NCBI RefSeq assembly: GCF_000012945.1
Contig: NC_007509.1
Location: 930,001 to 994,000 of the forward strand
Origin: Burkholderia lata
GTDB lineage: Bacteria > Pseudomonadota > Gammaproteobacteria > Burkholderiales > Burkholderiaceae
Direction of reading: 5' to 3'
Length of the DNA: 64,000 bases
The position numbers and the translations under genes were made by a program. The notes beneath the pieces are model-generated. The model made no database searches and had not been told where the DNA came from. It was given only the letters and a program-made list of their open reading frames with translations. This document shows, piece after piece, positions 35,403 to 44,025 of the stretch. The number at the start of each line of letters is the position of its first letter. The first letter of the stretch is position 1.

Positions 35403-36149
35403 ATGATCTTCCGCTCATTATTTCGATCGCCGAGTTCGATGCAGGCAACGGAGCAGTCAACCGGTCCGGTGCATAGAACCGTCCATTGCAAACGGTTCGA
35501 TCATCCAGAGTTTCAGATTCGGGTTTCCGATCGCACGATTCCCGCAGTGGACATCGGCTGGCTGCTGCAATTCCTCGAGCAAAGTGTTGCGGGAGGCGAA
35601 CGATTCCGCGCCGGCGAGACGTTACAAATCGGCTGGATGGTCACGATGCTCGAGGCCGCGGAGGAAGGTGCCCTGCGAATCATGGAGCCCGATATGAGGG
35701 CGATTCCAATCGAATTTATCGACTCCGTCGACAGTACGCTCAAGCACCTGCGCAATCAGAGAGATATGGCGGCAAGCGTAGCGCCCGCCCAGGAACCTGA
35801 CTTTCCGTCACTTCTGCAAAGTGCAGTGGTACATGTCGATTACAAGGGCGCGGGTAGCGTGCTGCTGACTCGCTACCCGGCTCGTGAAACCGACTCCGGT
35901 TGGACGCTCACCGATCCGGATGACGAAGCGGGCTCACAGGACCCGTCACGGTACGTCAAGATTTCACTTTATCAATTGGGCGTGAACAGGCCGGACCTGA
36001 TCCAGTTCCTTGCGTTGCCGTCAGGCCTGCAAGTCGTCGTCGCGGGTTCGACCATTCGCGTGATGGACGCTGGTGGCGAAATTCAACCGGCGCCCGGATC
36101 GTATCTCGACGCGTTGAATAGGCTCAAGCCGCGACGTGTCGCCAAGTGA
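35403..36149 (+). CDS. Hypothetical protein, possibly Imm33/DUF2185-like
   Basis: About 248 residues with no signal peptide or membrane segment. The first part (RFDHPEFQIRVSDRTIPAVD; LLQFLEQSVAGGERFRAGET; LQIGWMV) is followed by a second domain with SGWTLTDPDDEAGSQDPSRY, ISLYQLGVNRPDLIQFLALP and SGLQVVVAG. The second half recalls DUF2185/Imm33-type immunity proteins, but this is recollection and weak. If correct, no toxin partner is visible nearby, making it an orphan. Start choice is uncertain: GTG 35394, ATG 35403 and ATG 35442 are all in frame with poor ribosome-binding sites. Confidence 0.6.
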   Translation: MIFRSLFRSPSSMQATEQSTGPVHRTVHCKRFDHPEFQIRVSDRTIPAVDIGWLLQFLEQSVAGGERFRAGETLQIGWMVTMLEAAEEGALRIMEPDMRAIPIEFIDSVDSTLKHLRNQRDMAASVAPAQEPDFPSLLQSAVVHVDYKGAGSVLLTRYPARETDSGWTLTDPDDEAGSQDPSRYVKISLYQLGVNRPDLIQFLALPSGLQVVVAGSTIRVMDAGGEIQPAPGSYLDALNRLKPRRVAK

Positions 36150-36367
36150 CCGCTTTGGAGGGGCGCGCTGTCCGCTCCGGGTCGGCTACCGCCACAAAGG
36201 TCTGGGCGAACGGCCCGCGTAGAAGTAAAGACTCAGCGCGCGACGGCGAGGTTGCGTACAAGCACTCGCGAGATCAACCTGCCACGAAGGATCTGGAAAG
36301 CGTGAATCCCGACACCGTCGTGGCACTGAATGAGCAAGACCGCGACTCGCCAGCCCCCCCTCCTTCG

Positions 36368-36688
36368 CTACGCCTTTTTCGTGTAGGTGTTGCACCAGCC
36401 TTTCGCATTGACCTGCTTGCCGCCGAAAATCGCGCACGGCCCCGTCGTCGCGCCGGCCTTGCCCTGGAAGAACTGGCAGTTCGCACAGGCCTCGCCCGCC
36501 TGGAATTTCGGGTACTTCGCATGGTCGACCCGGCTGGCGTCTGTCTTGTAGCCGAGCGCCTGGGCATTGGCATCGGTTTCCTGCACGACACCGGCACCGG
36601 CATCTGCCGCCGCCGCGCGGCGGCCAACGGCGAGCGCGGAGGCGAGAACGGTGGTGACGGCAATAAAACGTCGGCGTGAAAATTTCAT
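36368..36688 (-). CDS. High-potential iron-sulfur protein (HiPIP)
   Basis: A 106-residue periplasmic electron carrier. The Tat leader MKFSRRRFIAVTTVLASALA is followed by a mature protein with four Cys in the HiPIP arrangement: CANC (two residues between), then GPCAIFGG and GWCNTY. These bind one [4Fe-4S] cluster with a high redox potential. KYPKFQAGEACANCQFFQGK is typical of the family. AAGGGAGG precedes the ATG. It lies 165 bp downstream of the last cytochrome oxidase gene on the same strand, which makes it a likely electron donor to that oxidase, as described for HiPIP and caa3 oxidase in Rhodothermus. Confidence 0.93.
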   Translation of the reverse strand: MKFSRRRFIAVTTVLASALAVGRRAAAADAGAGVVQETDANAQALGYKTDASRVDHAKYPKFQAGEACANCQFFQGKAGATTGPCAIFGGKQVNAKGWCNTYTKKA

Positions 36689-36853
36689 GGGATCCTCCCT
36701 TCAGGTTTGCGTGAACGGATGTCCGGGAAGCGTCGTTCCCCGATGACGCGATGCCGTCCGCTCCGAAACGGCGTCCGCCGATGACGCACGTACCGCGCCC
36801 CCTGATGCGTAGCGCCCATCGCGCCGCCGCACGACCCACGACTGGCGACGGCA

Positions 36854-37195
36854 TCAGCGAAAGAACAGCTCCCGCATCCCGAACGTGTGATGCGCTTCCG
36901 CCGCCATCAACACCATGAGCACGAGCAGGCTCAGCGGCGGTATCAGGATCGCGTACACCAGCGCCAGCCGCTCCCACATCATGTGCATGAAGATCGACAC
37001 GATCAGCCCGGCCTTCGCGATCATCAGCACGACGATCAGCACCCAGCGCATCACGCCCTGCACGTTGAAGTAGTCGACCAGGTACGAGAACGTGCTCAGC
37101 ACGAACAGCAGGCCCCAGATCTTCAGGTAGAGGCCGATCGGATGCTGCTGGCCGTGCGCGGCGTCGGGTCGATCGGCGGGATCGGTGTGTTCCAT
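36854..37195 (-). CDS. Cytochrome c oxidase subunit IV family protein
   Basis: A 113-residue protein with three membrane segments (IWGLLFVLSTFSYLVDYF; RWVLIVVLMIAKAGLIVSIF; AILIPPLSLLVLMVLMA). HMMWERL after segment 2 is a hallmark of the bacterial oxidase subunit IV family (prokaryotic COX4/CyoD type). It stabilises the oxidase rather than binding cofactors. The ATG at 37195 has GAGG upstream and follows the subunit III stop by 8 bp, so it is the fifth gene of the oxidase operon. Confidence 0.88.
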   Translation of the reverse strand: MEHTDPADRPDAAHGQQHPIGLYLKIWGLLFVLSTFSYLVDYFNVQGVMRWVLIVVLMIAKAGLIVSIFMHMMWERLALVYAILIPPLSLLVLMVLMAAEAHHTFGMRELFFR

Positions 37196-37203
37196 GGCCT
37201 GCC

Positions 37204-37923
37204 TCACCACAAATAGAACAGCGCGAAGATGAACACCCACACCAGGTCGACGAAGTGCCAGTACAGGCCGGCGATCTCGACGATCTGGAAGTTGCCGTGT
37301 TCGGTGAACCCCGGCTGCAGGATCTTGCGCGCGATCAGCAACAGGTAGATCACGCCGCAGGTCACGTGAAAGCCGTGGAACCCGGTGATCGTGAAGAAGC
37401 ACGCGCCGAACTGCGCCGCGCCCAGCGGGTTGCCCCACGGGCGGATCCCTTCACGGAAGATCAGGTTGCTCCATTCGAACGCCTGCAGCGACAGGAAAGT
37501 CGCGCCCAGCAGCGCGGTCGCCAGCAACAGCGCGGCGGCGGGCCGTGCGTTGCGCCGGTAGCCGAAGTTGACGGCCATCGCCATCGTGCCGCTGCTGCTG
37601 ATCAGCGTGAACGTCATGATCGCAATCAGCAGCAACGGCACTTCCACGCCGCCCACGCTGAGCCCGAACACCTTCGCGGTATCGGGCCACGGCGCCGTGG
37701 TCGACATGCGCACCGTCATGTAGCCGATCAGGAAGCTGCTGAAGACGAAGGTGTCCGACAGCAGGAAGATCCACATCATCGCCTTGCCCCACGGCACCCT
37801 GAAGGCTTCGCGGTCGGACGACCAGTCCGTGACGATGCCGCGCCACCCATCGGGCCGCGCGTCGGCGGTCAAAGCCGCAGGCGATTCGGCCGCGGATTCG
37901 GTGTGGGCCGTAGGCGCGGTCAT
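37204..37923 (-). CDS. Cytochrome c oxidase subunit III (copy 2, 239 aa)
   Basis: A 239-residue heme-copper oxidase subunit III. The N-terminal soluble part (WRGIVTDWSSDREAFRVPWG) is followed by membrane segments including LLSDTFVFSSFLIGYMT, a segment 5 region with FTITGFHGFHVTCGVIYLL, and the end YWHFVDLVWVFIFALFYLW, the family signature. The start (37923) overlaps the stop of the preceding subunit III copy by four bases (ATGA) and has GGAG upstream, giving translational coupling. Confidence 0.92.
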   Translation of the reverse strand: MTAPTAHTESAAESPAALTADARPDGWRGIVTDWSSDREAFRVPWGKAMMWIFLLSDTFVFSSFLIGYMTVRMSTTAPWPDTAKVFGLSVGGVEVPLLLIAIMTFTLISSSGTMAMAVNFGYRRNARPAAALLLATALLGATFLSLQAFEWSNLIFREGIRPWGNPLGAAQFGACFFTITGFHGFHVTCGVIYLLLIARKILQPGFTEHGNFQIVEIAGLYWHFVDLVWVFIFALFYLW

Positions 37924-38531
37924 GGCGCGGCTCCATACAGCGGCCCGCAGAGGGCCGCGACGATCCCGGGGGTCAGCCACCACATCGCCGCCAGCAGCAC
38001 GAGCCAGACCGCGAGCAGGAAATGCCAGTAGAGCGCGCACAGCGCGATGGCGTGACGGGCCCGGAACGGGTCCGCGCGCCGGAGCTGCGCGATCGTCGCG
38101 GCCCACGCCACCAGCCCGCCGAGCACATGCACTCCGTGCAGGCCGGTGAGCAGGTAGAGGAAGCTGTTGGACGGATTGACGGTGACGGTCTCCCCGGCCG
38201 CCGACAGCATGTGCCAGGCGGTCAGTTGCCCGATCACGAACACGGCCGCCAGCACGCCGCCGCTCACCAGCCATGCCGTGCGATGCATGGTGAGTTGCCG
38301 GGCACGCTGCATCGCGAGGCTGGCCAGCGCCAGCGCGCCGGTGTTCCACCACAGCAGCGCCGGATGCGGGATCGGCTGCCAGTCGGATTCGCGCATGCGC
38401 ATCGCATAGGCGAGCAGCAGCAGCGAGAACAATGTCGTCGCCACCGCCATGAAGACGGCCAGCCCCGTGCGGCCCGCATTCGACAAGCCCGGTGGCGCGT
38501 CAGGAACGAAGGGGCGCGGCAGCGTGGTCAT
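37920..38531 (-). CDS. Cytochrome c oxidase subunit III (copy 1, 203 aa)
   Basis: A 203-residue subunit III homologue with about five membrane segments. The conserved second half is present (FLYLLTGLHGVHVLGGLVAW; ALYWHFLLAVWLVLLAAMWW), but the N-terminal segments are more divergent than in the second copy. Two different subunit III genes in one operon are seen in some caa3-type oxidases; one may form an assembly variant. It overlaps subunit I upstream (ATGA) and copy 2 downstream (ATGA), so four genes are linked by translational coupling. Confidence 0.88.
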   Translation of the reverse strand: MTTLPRPFVPDAPPGLSNAGRTGLAVFMAVATTLFSLLLLAYAMRMRESDWQPIPHPALLWWNTGALALASLAMQRARQLTMHRTAWLVSGGVLAAVFVIGQLTAWHMLSAAGETVTVNPSNSFLYLLTGLHGVHVLGGLVAWAATIAQLRRADPFRARHAIALCALYWHFLLAVWLVLLAAMWWLTPGIVAALCGPLYGAAP

Positions 38532-40288
38532 TTGTGTGCCTCGCCGGGGTGCAGCGTCGGATGGGGCGCTTCAGGTTCGGGCGTCGTCGCGGGCGGCTGG
38601 TTCTGCGGCACGAAGTCTTCCTCTTGCCCCGGTGGACTGTATTCGTACGCCCAGCGATAGACGACGGGGAGCGTCGGCCCCCAGTTGCCGTGCACCGGCG
38701 GCGTTTGCGGCGTCTGCCATTCGAGCGTGGTGGCCCGCCACGGGTTGCCGTCCGCACGCCTGCCGTGCCCGAGGCTCCACGCGAGGTTGAACAGGAACAG
38801 CAACTGCGCCGCCGCGACGATCAGCGCGACGATCGTGATGAACGTGTTGAGCGTCTGCGCCGAATGCGGAATGAAGCTGTAGCCCTGATACGCGTAATAC
38901 CGCCGCGGCATGCCGAGGATGCCGAGATAGTGCATCGGGAAGTAGATCGCATAGGTGCCAACGAACGTGATCCAGAAGTGCGCGCGCCCGAGCGTGTCGT
39001 CGAGCATGCGGCCCGTCACCTTCGGGTACCAGTGATAGAGGCCGCCGAACACCACGAGGATCGGCGACACGGCCATCACCATATGGAAGTGCGCGACCAC
39101 GAAATACGTGTTCGACAGCGGAATGTCCACGCTCACGTTGCCGAGGTAAAGCCCGGTCAGCCCGCCCAGCACGAAGGTGCTGATGAAGCCGATCGCGAAC
39201 AGCATCGGCACGGTCAGGTGAATATCGCCACGCCACAGCGTCAGCACCCAGTTGTAGACCTTGAGGGCGGTCGGGACGGCGATGATGAGCGTCGTGGTGG
39301 CGAAGAAGAAGCCGAAGTACGGATTCATGCCGGCGATGAACATGTGGTGCGCCCAGACCACGAAGCTCAGCGCGCCGATGATGACGATCGCCCACACCAT
39401 CATCCGGTAGCCGAAGATGCTCTTGCGTGCGTGCGTGCTGATGAGATCCGACGCGATACCGAAGGCCGGCAGCGCGACGATATAGACCTCCGGATGCCCG
39501 AAGAACCAGAACAGGTGCTGGAACAGCAGCGGGCTGCCGCCGGCATGCTTGAGCGTCTGCCCCATCGACACCACGGCCGGAATGAAGAAGCTGGTGCCGA
39601 GCGTCCGGTCGAACAGCATCATCACCGCCGACACGAACAGCGCCGGAAACGCCAGCAGCGCCATGATGGTCGCGATGAAGATGCCCCACACCGTAAGCGG
39701 CATGCGCATCAGCGTCATGCCGCGCGTGCGTGCCTGCAGCGTGGTGGTCACGTAGTTCAGTCCGCCCATCGTGGCCGCGACGATGAAGATCGCCAGCGAC
39801 ACGAGCATCAGCACGATGCCCCATTCCACGCCCGGCGTGCCCGGCAGGATCGCCTGCGGCGGATACAGCGTCCAGCCGGCGCCAGTCGGCCCGCCCGGCA
39901 CGAAGAAGCTCGACACCAGCACCAGCACGGCCAGCAGGTAGACCCAGTAGCTCAGCATGTTGAGAACCGGGAACACCATGTCGCGCGCGCCGAGCATCAG
40001 CGGGATCAGGTAGTTGCCGAAGCCGCCCAGGAACAGCGCCGTCAGCAGGTAGATCACCATGATCATTCCGTGCATGGTGACGAACTGGTAGTAGTGGTTC
40101 GCATCGATGAAAGCGAACTTGCCCGGAAAGCCGAGCTGCAGCCGCATCAGGTCCGACAGGACGAGGCCGACCAGGCCGATCGCAATGGCCGTCAGCGCGT
40201 ACTGCACGGCGATGACCTTGTGGTCCTGGCTCCACACATAGCGGGTCCAGAAGCTGTGCGGGACGTGGTCGGTGTGCGCGTAGGTCAT
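38528..40288 (-). CDS. Cytochrome c oxidase subunit I (caa3 type)
   Basis: A 586-residue, 12-segment catalytic subunit holding low-spin heme a and the heme a3-CuB site. The GHPEVYI motif provides the CuB His, the Glu of the D-channel (type A1) and the cross-linked Tyr; WAHHMFIAGM supplies two CuB His; VVAHFHMVM carries heme ligands. The D-channel entry Asp lies in GARDMVFP. The start at 40288 overlaps the subunit II stop by four bases and has GGAG upstream. The C-terminal tail (about 40 residues, Pro-rich) is soluble. It reduces oxygen to water and pumps protons. Confidence 0.96.
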   Translation of the reverse strand: MTYAHTDHVPHSFWTRYVWSQDHKVIAVQYALTAIAIGLVGLVLSDLMRLQLGFPGKFAFIDANHYYQFVTMHGMIMVIYLLTALFLGGFGNYLIPLMLGARDMVFPVLNMLSYWVYLLAVLVLVSSFFVPGGPTGAGWTLYPPQAILPGTPGVEWGIVLMLVSLAIFIVAATMGGLNYVTTTLQARTRGMTLMRMPLTVWGIFIATIMALLAFPALFVSAVMMLFDRTLGTSFFIPAVVSMGQTLKHAGGSPLLFQHLFWFFGHPEVYIVALPAFGIASDLISTHARKSIFGYRMMVWAIVIIGALSFVVWAHHMFIAGMNPYFGFFFATTTLIIAVPTALKVYNWVLTLWRGDIHLTVPMLFAIGFISTFVLGGLTGLYLGNVSVDIPLSNTYFVVAHFHMVMAVSPILVVFGGLYHWYPKVTGRMLDDTLGRAHFWITFVGTYAIYFPMHYLGILGMPRRYYAYQGYSFIPHSAQTLNTFITIVALIVAAAQLLFLFNLAWSLGHGRRADGNPWRATTLEWQTPQTPPVHGNWGPTLPVVYRWAYEYSPPGQEEDFVPQNQPPATTPEPEAPHPTLHPGEAHK

Positions 40289-41469
40289 GGCGTCTGCTCC
40301 GTCTGCTTCGTCTGCCCCGCTACGGGCTGGGCCGCGGTGCTGGCGGGCGGCGCGCCTTGCGCCTTGATATAGGCCACCAGCGCGGTCAGTTCCTGCTCGC
40401 TCAAATCGAAGTGCGGCATGATCGGCGAGAAGCCCTTCACGACGCGCGCCGTCGGATTGCGGATGAACGCGCGCAGATAGGCTTCGTCCACCTTCGCGGT
40501 GCTGCCGTCGGCCATCGTTTCGGTCTTGCCGTACAGGCCCTTCCAGGTCGGGCCCACGAGCGGGCTGCCGTCCACGGTATGACAGGCGACGCAGCCCTTG
40601 GCCGCCGCGAGCGTCTTGCCCAGGTTGGCCAGCGCCTGCGCGCTGCCGCCGGCAGCGGCCGGTGCGGCCTGTACATGGGCCATCTGCTGCTGCGCGAACG
40701 TGGTCTGCTGCGCCAGCCAGCGCGAGAACGCGGCTTCGTCTTCCACCACCACCACGCCGCGCATGCCGGAGTGCCCGATCCCGCAGAGCTGCGCGCACAG
40801 GATGTCGTAGCGCCCTGCCTTGGTCGGCGTGAACCAGAAGGTGGTCACCATGCCGGGCACCATGTTCATCCGCGCGCGGAACGGCGGCACGTAGAAGTCG
40901 TGCAGCACGTCGCGCGACCGTGTCAAAACCTGGATCGGCCGATTGAGCGGCAGGTGCACCTCGGGGCTTTCGATCAGGTAGTTGTCACGGCCGTTGGGGT
41001 CGGCGGGATTCAGGCCGAACGGGTTGTCGTTGCTGATGTAGCGCACGTCGGTCGTGCCCAGCTTGCCGCCGGGGCCGGCGAAGCGGAAGCGCCATTGCCA
41101 TTGCTGGCCGAGCACTTCCATCTGCAGCACGTTGCGCGGCGGCCGGATGTAGTCCGCGTAGACGAACAGGCCCGGCGCCAGCAAGGCCGCCACGCCGACG
41201 ACGGTCAGGCCGATCAGCCACCATTCCAGTTTCCGGTTGTGTGGCTCGTAGGCCGCACGGTGCCCGCTGCGGTGGCGATAGCGCACCAGCGCGACCACGA
41301 TGAACAGGTTGATGGCGATGAAGAATGCGCCGGTGATGACGAGCGTGATCGTCAGCATGTCGTCCATGCGCACCCAGTTCGACGCGATCGGCGTGATCCA
41401 CCACGGACTGGCAAAGTGAAACCCCACCGCCAACACGATGATCAGGACCAGGGCAATCGCAAGGGCCAT
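40285..41469 (-). CDS. Cytochrome c oxidase subunit II with fused cytochrome c domain
   Basis: A 394-residue subunit II. Two N-terminal membrane segments (IALVLIIVLAVGFHFA; LVITGAFFIAINLFIVVALV) are followed by the periplasmic CuA domain with CAQLCGIGHSGM (the two Cys, His and Met ligands) and an earlier His in VLHDFYVPPFR. A C-terminal cytochrome c domain carries KGCVACHTVDG, with Met in SPIMPHFD. This fusion defines caa3-type oxidases. The first gene of the operon; GAGG precedes its ATG. Electrons may arrive from cytochrome c or from the HiPIP encoded downstream. Confidence 0.95.
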   Translation of the reverse strand: MALAIALVLIIVLAVGFHFASPWWITPIASNWVRMDDMLTITLVITGAFFIAINLFIVVALVRYRHRSGHRAAYEPHNRKLEWWLIGLTVVGVAALLAPGLFVYADYIRPPRNVLQMEVLGQQWQWRFRFAGPGGKLGTTDVRYISNDNPFGLNPADPNGRDNYLIESPEVHLPLNRPIQVLTRSRDVLHDFYVPPFRARMNMVPGMVTTFWFTPTKAGRYDILCAQLCGIGHSGMRGVVVVEDEAAFSRWLAQQTTFAQQQMAHVQAAPAAAGGSAQALANLGKTLAAAKGCVACHTVDGSPLVGPTWKGLYGKTETMADGSTAKVDEAYLRAFIRNPTARVVKGFSPIMPHFDLSEQELTALVAYIKAQGAPPASTAAQPVAGQTKQTEQTP

Positions 41470-41573
41470 AGGCCGCCTCGCTGCATGTCACTCGCCGGAG
41501 CCGCCGACACCAGGTTCCGTGTCTCCCGCGAGCACCGCGTGGTCAGGCTCGGCGCGGCGGGAAACGCGATGTG

Positions 41574-42089
41574 TCAGTCGTCCGCGTTCTGCTTGCGCAA
41601 TCGCTCCAGCCTGCCGTAGGTGATGGCCGCCACCACGCCGAACAACAGGTTGGCGAGCAATGGCCCGGAACCCCGCTCGGAGATGAACCACGGGAACACG
41701 GCCGTCATCACGTAGAAGTTCCATCCATACGCGACGATCCCGAACGCCAGCCCGATGGCGGCTTCCATGCCCAGGCTCGAATCGAAGCGGAAAGGCGCCA
41801 TGATCGCGGCGAGCATCATCCCCATGATCGCGCCGAGCACGTAGTGCAGCAGCAGCGCCATCGCCACGATCTCAAGGTTGAATTGCGTCATCTGGCCGAG
41901 CGCACTGCGGCCCATCACCATCGCTGCGATCTTGTGGGTCGGTTGCCACGGGCTCGAGCCGAGCACGAGGGTCGACCAGACGAATTCCAGCGCGATCACC
42001 AGCGCACCGCCCGCGAGACCGGCCACGGCAGCGGCGACCCAGTCGGGCGTACGACGCTCCCAATGGTGAGATTGAATGTGCAGTTCCAT
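41574..42089 (-). CDS. Conserved membrane protein of unknown function
   Basis: A 171-residue protein with about four membrane segments (AAAVAGLAGGALVIALEFVW; IVAMALLLHYVLGAIMGMML; AAIGLAFGIVAYGWNFYVMT; LLANLLFGVVAAITYGRL). The N-terminus is His-rich (HIQSHHWERR). AAGGAGGT precedes the ATG at good spacing. I do not recognise a named family. It lies 104 bp upstream of the oxidase operon on the same strand and might be co-regulated with it. Confidence 0.75.
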   Translation of the reverse strand: MELHIQSHHWERRTPDWVAAAVAGLAGGALVIALEFVWSTLVLGSSPWQPTHKIAAMVMGRSALGQMTQFNLEIVAMALLLHYVLGAIMGMMLAAIMAPFRFDSSLGMEAAIGLAFGIVAYGWNFYVMTAVFPWFISERGSGPLLANLLFGVVAAITYGRLERLRKQNADD

Positions 42090-42305
42090 ACGACCTCCTT
42101 GCCGACGGTTCGACGTCGGCGCTTCGGTTCCGAAGGCGTCACGCGGGTCGGGCCTGCGTCTCTTGCGCGATTCGGAATGGCGAGCAGGGTTGCCTGTGCA
42201 ACGTGCGAACGACCCGCTCCGAGCGCGGCTCGCGGTCGCGGCCGAGCGCTCGACGACACGCGTCGATGAACGCAGGGGGCGGGCAGGCCGGCTTGCTGTC
42301 GCGCG

Positions 42306-42815
42306 TCAGGGGAAGATCGGTGACGTAGGTTCGGCGCCTTCCAGGTCCGCCTTCGGAAAATGCTGGGCGACCATCTCTTCGATTTCCTGCTCTCGCAATG
42401 CCGGCACGTCGGCCATGATCAGGATCTGGCCTTCCTGGATGGCCTCGCGAAATCGCTGGAGTCGCGCGTTCGGCTCGGCGATGCCGATCATCGCGGCGGT
42501 CCACGCCCCGAAACCCGCTCCGGCCAACGTCAACCCGACGACGGCGCCGCCCGCGATCACGAGCTCCGCCGGCGGAAATACCAGCGCGACGAGGCCGATC
42601 AGCGCACCGGCCGCGCCGCCGAGCGCGACGCCGCGCTCGAGCGCATGCACGACATCGCTGCTTTGCAGCAACGATGCTTCGGGTAACTGATCGAGTGTGA
42701 CGCTGTGGTCGGCGAGAACGTGGATATGGCGCCAGATGATGCGTGCGCGCAATAGATCGTCGACGATGGCCTTCGCCATCTGCGTATCGGGTACGAGGAA
42801 ATAAAGGCGTCTCAT
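42306..42815 (-). CDS. DUF1269-like membrane protein
   Basis: A 169-residue protein. A soluble N-terminal part (RRLYFLVPDTQMAKAIVDDL) is followed by a Gly/Ala-rich double membrane hairpin (LGGAAGALIGLVALVFPPAE; AGGAVVGLTLAGAGFGAWTA) and a soluble end with EGQILIMADVP. This architecture matches the DUF1269 group and similar glycine-zipper proteins of unknown role. GGGGT lies before the ATG. It lies upstream of the previous membrane protein on the same strand. Confidence 0.75.
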   Translation of the reverse strand: MRRLYFLVPDTQMAKAIVDDLLRARIIWRHIHVLADHSVTLDQLPEASLLQSSDVVHALERGVALGGAAGALIGLVALVFPPAELVIAGGAVVGLTLAGAGFGAWTAAMIGIAEPNARLQRFREAIQEGQILIMADVPALREQEIEEMVAQHFPKADLEGAEPTSPIFP

Positions 42816-43023
42816 AATGGCACCCCTTTTCTTGCCATCAACTCGTCCTCAAGGGACTGTTTTCTATTCTATGTCAGCAACGGAGACGCGCCAGGTGCGC
42901 GCGGGCCAGCGCCGGGGTCGCATGCGTGTATTCAGCGCGCTTCGCAGATGTGGCTGGAGAGAGGGGGATCGTCGATCACGGTCGATCGATGCGGGAGCCC
43001 GTGGCATTCGCCCCTGATTGACG

Positions 43024-43239
43024 TTATCCGCGTTTGCGCAACGGCGCCAGCAAGTCCCGCAGGCCGTTGTGATCGATCTCGTGCATCAGCGCAAGCTGCC
43101 GGCCGATTTCGCCGCGCGGGAACCCTTCGCGCGCCAGCCAATTGAGGTAAGGCCCCGGCAGGTCGGCAATGAGCCGGCCCTTGTACTTTCCAAAGGGCAT
43201 GGTGACGGTGACGAGGTGTTCGAGGTCTGGATTTTGCAT
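43024..43239 (-). CDS. DUF3820 family protein
   Basis: A 71-residue small soluble protein with VTMPFGKYKGRLIADLPGPY, LNWLAREGFPRGEIGRQLAL and MHEIDHNGLRDLL, matching the DUF3820 (putative quorum-sensing-regulated virulence factor) family. Most proteobacteria carry one. The ATG at 43239 gives the usual N-terminus; an in-frame GTG at 43254 is possible. Neither has a good ribosome-binding site. The function is not established. Confidence 0.85.
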   Translation of the reverse strand: MQNPDLEHLVTVTMPFGKYKGRLIADLPGPYLNWLAREGFPRGEIGRQLALMHEIDHNGLRDLLAPLRKRG

Positions 43240-43549
43240 GCGGGTATTGTGCACGGCTTTTCGGTCCTGTCGCGTGCCGAGCCATTCCGGCCGACTGTAG
43301 GTCGTGAATCCGGTCTTTCACGGGCGGCCGAATCGGGTTGATGGCCATCGCTCGCGTCCGGCGAGTGTTAGCCGATTACCCGTCGGATCAAGCCCTGGCG
43401 AAGACGGATGAGTAGACCGGCATGACGCACGGACATCGAGGCGGAATGCCTCCCGTGGAGACCTCGCAGAAAGGACGCTGCAAACCGCCTGCGCCCCTTT
43501 TCTGGCCTGCTAGACTGGAATTCCCCCCCTGCAAACGATGGAGGGAATC

Positions 43550-43738
43550 ATGTTGTCCGTCTACGTCGTGAAGACCGGCGAGCAGTTCCTTTGCACCGCC
43601 GAGGATGGCGATATCGGCATGGCACCGGCGGTTGAAGATGCCACGTCGTTTCATTCGTATGAGGAAGCGGAAAAGACGGCGCACGTGCATGCCGACCCCG
43701 GATACGAAATCGTGGCCGTCTGCGTGCTCAAACACTGA
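43550..43738 (+). CDS. Small hypothetical protein
   Basis: A 62-residue soluble protein (MLSVYVVKTGEQFLCTAEDG; SFHSYEEAEKTAHVHADPGY; EIVAVCVLKH). It has good Burkholderia-like codon use, a strong ribosome-binding site (GGAGGGA) and a hairpin right after the stop, so it is very likely a real gene. The alternating beta/alpha pattern suggests a small fold of about three strands. No family is recognised. Confidence 0.75.
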   Translation: MLSVYVVKTGEQFLCTAEDGDIGMAPAVEDATSFHSYEEAEKTAHVHADPGYEIVAVCVLKH

Positions 43739-43742
43739 CATG

Positions 43743-43760
43743 GCGCCCGCTGCCGGGCGC
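43743..43760 (+). terminator. Hairpin after the small gene at 43550
   Basis: Perfect 7-bp arms GCGCCCG and CGGGCGC with a 4-nt loop begin five bases past the stop codon. The following TTGG is not a proper U-run, so intrinsic termination is only likely. Confidence 0.55.
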
Positions 43761-44025
43761 TTGGCAATGAGATGCGGCTCGCAGTTCCGCTGGCGCCATG
43801 CAACATGGGTGCCACGGTAGGCTGCGTCCGAAATAACCTGCGAGCGGACGGATTGCGTGTCGGGATGCGCGCGAGGGGGTCGCCGTGTGCGTCGGCAGTC
43901 GTGCCGTATCCAGTACGACGCAGCGCATGCGCAACGCGGAACGTGCCGTTCCTGAAACGCTTGGCATCCGGCGCGCACGCGTCGTATGCGACGCTACCGG
44001 AAACCGGCGTGTCGCTGCGCCGCTT
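43761..44025. other. Intergenic stretch without a recognisable gene
   Basis: Nothing supportable was seen here; overlapping frames lack ribosome-binding sites. Confidence 0.35.

Noticed and set aside
36869..37438. A longer minus-strand start for the oxidase subunit IV gene.
   Set aside because: The extension is the subunit III gene read in another frame; the ATG at 37195 has the ribosome-binding site.
38500..40372. A long plus-strand frame opposite cytochrome oxidase subunit I.
   Set aside because: His/Arg/Glu-rich shadow of the membrane protein codons, with no independent coding evidence.
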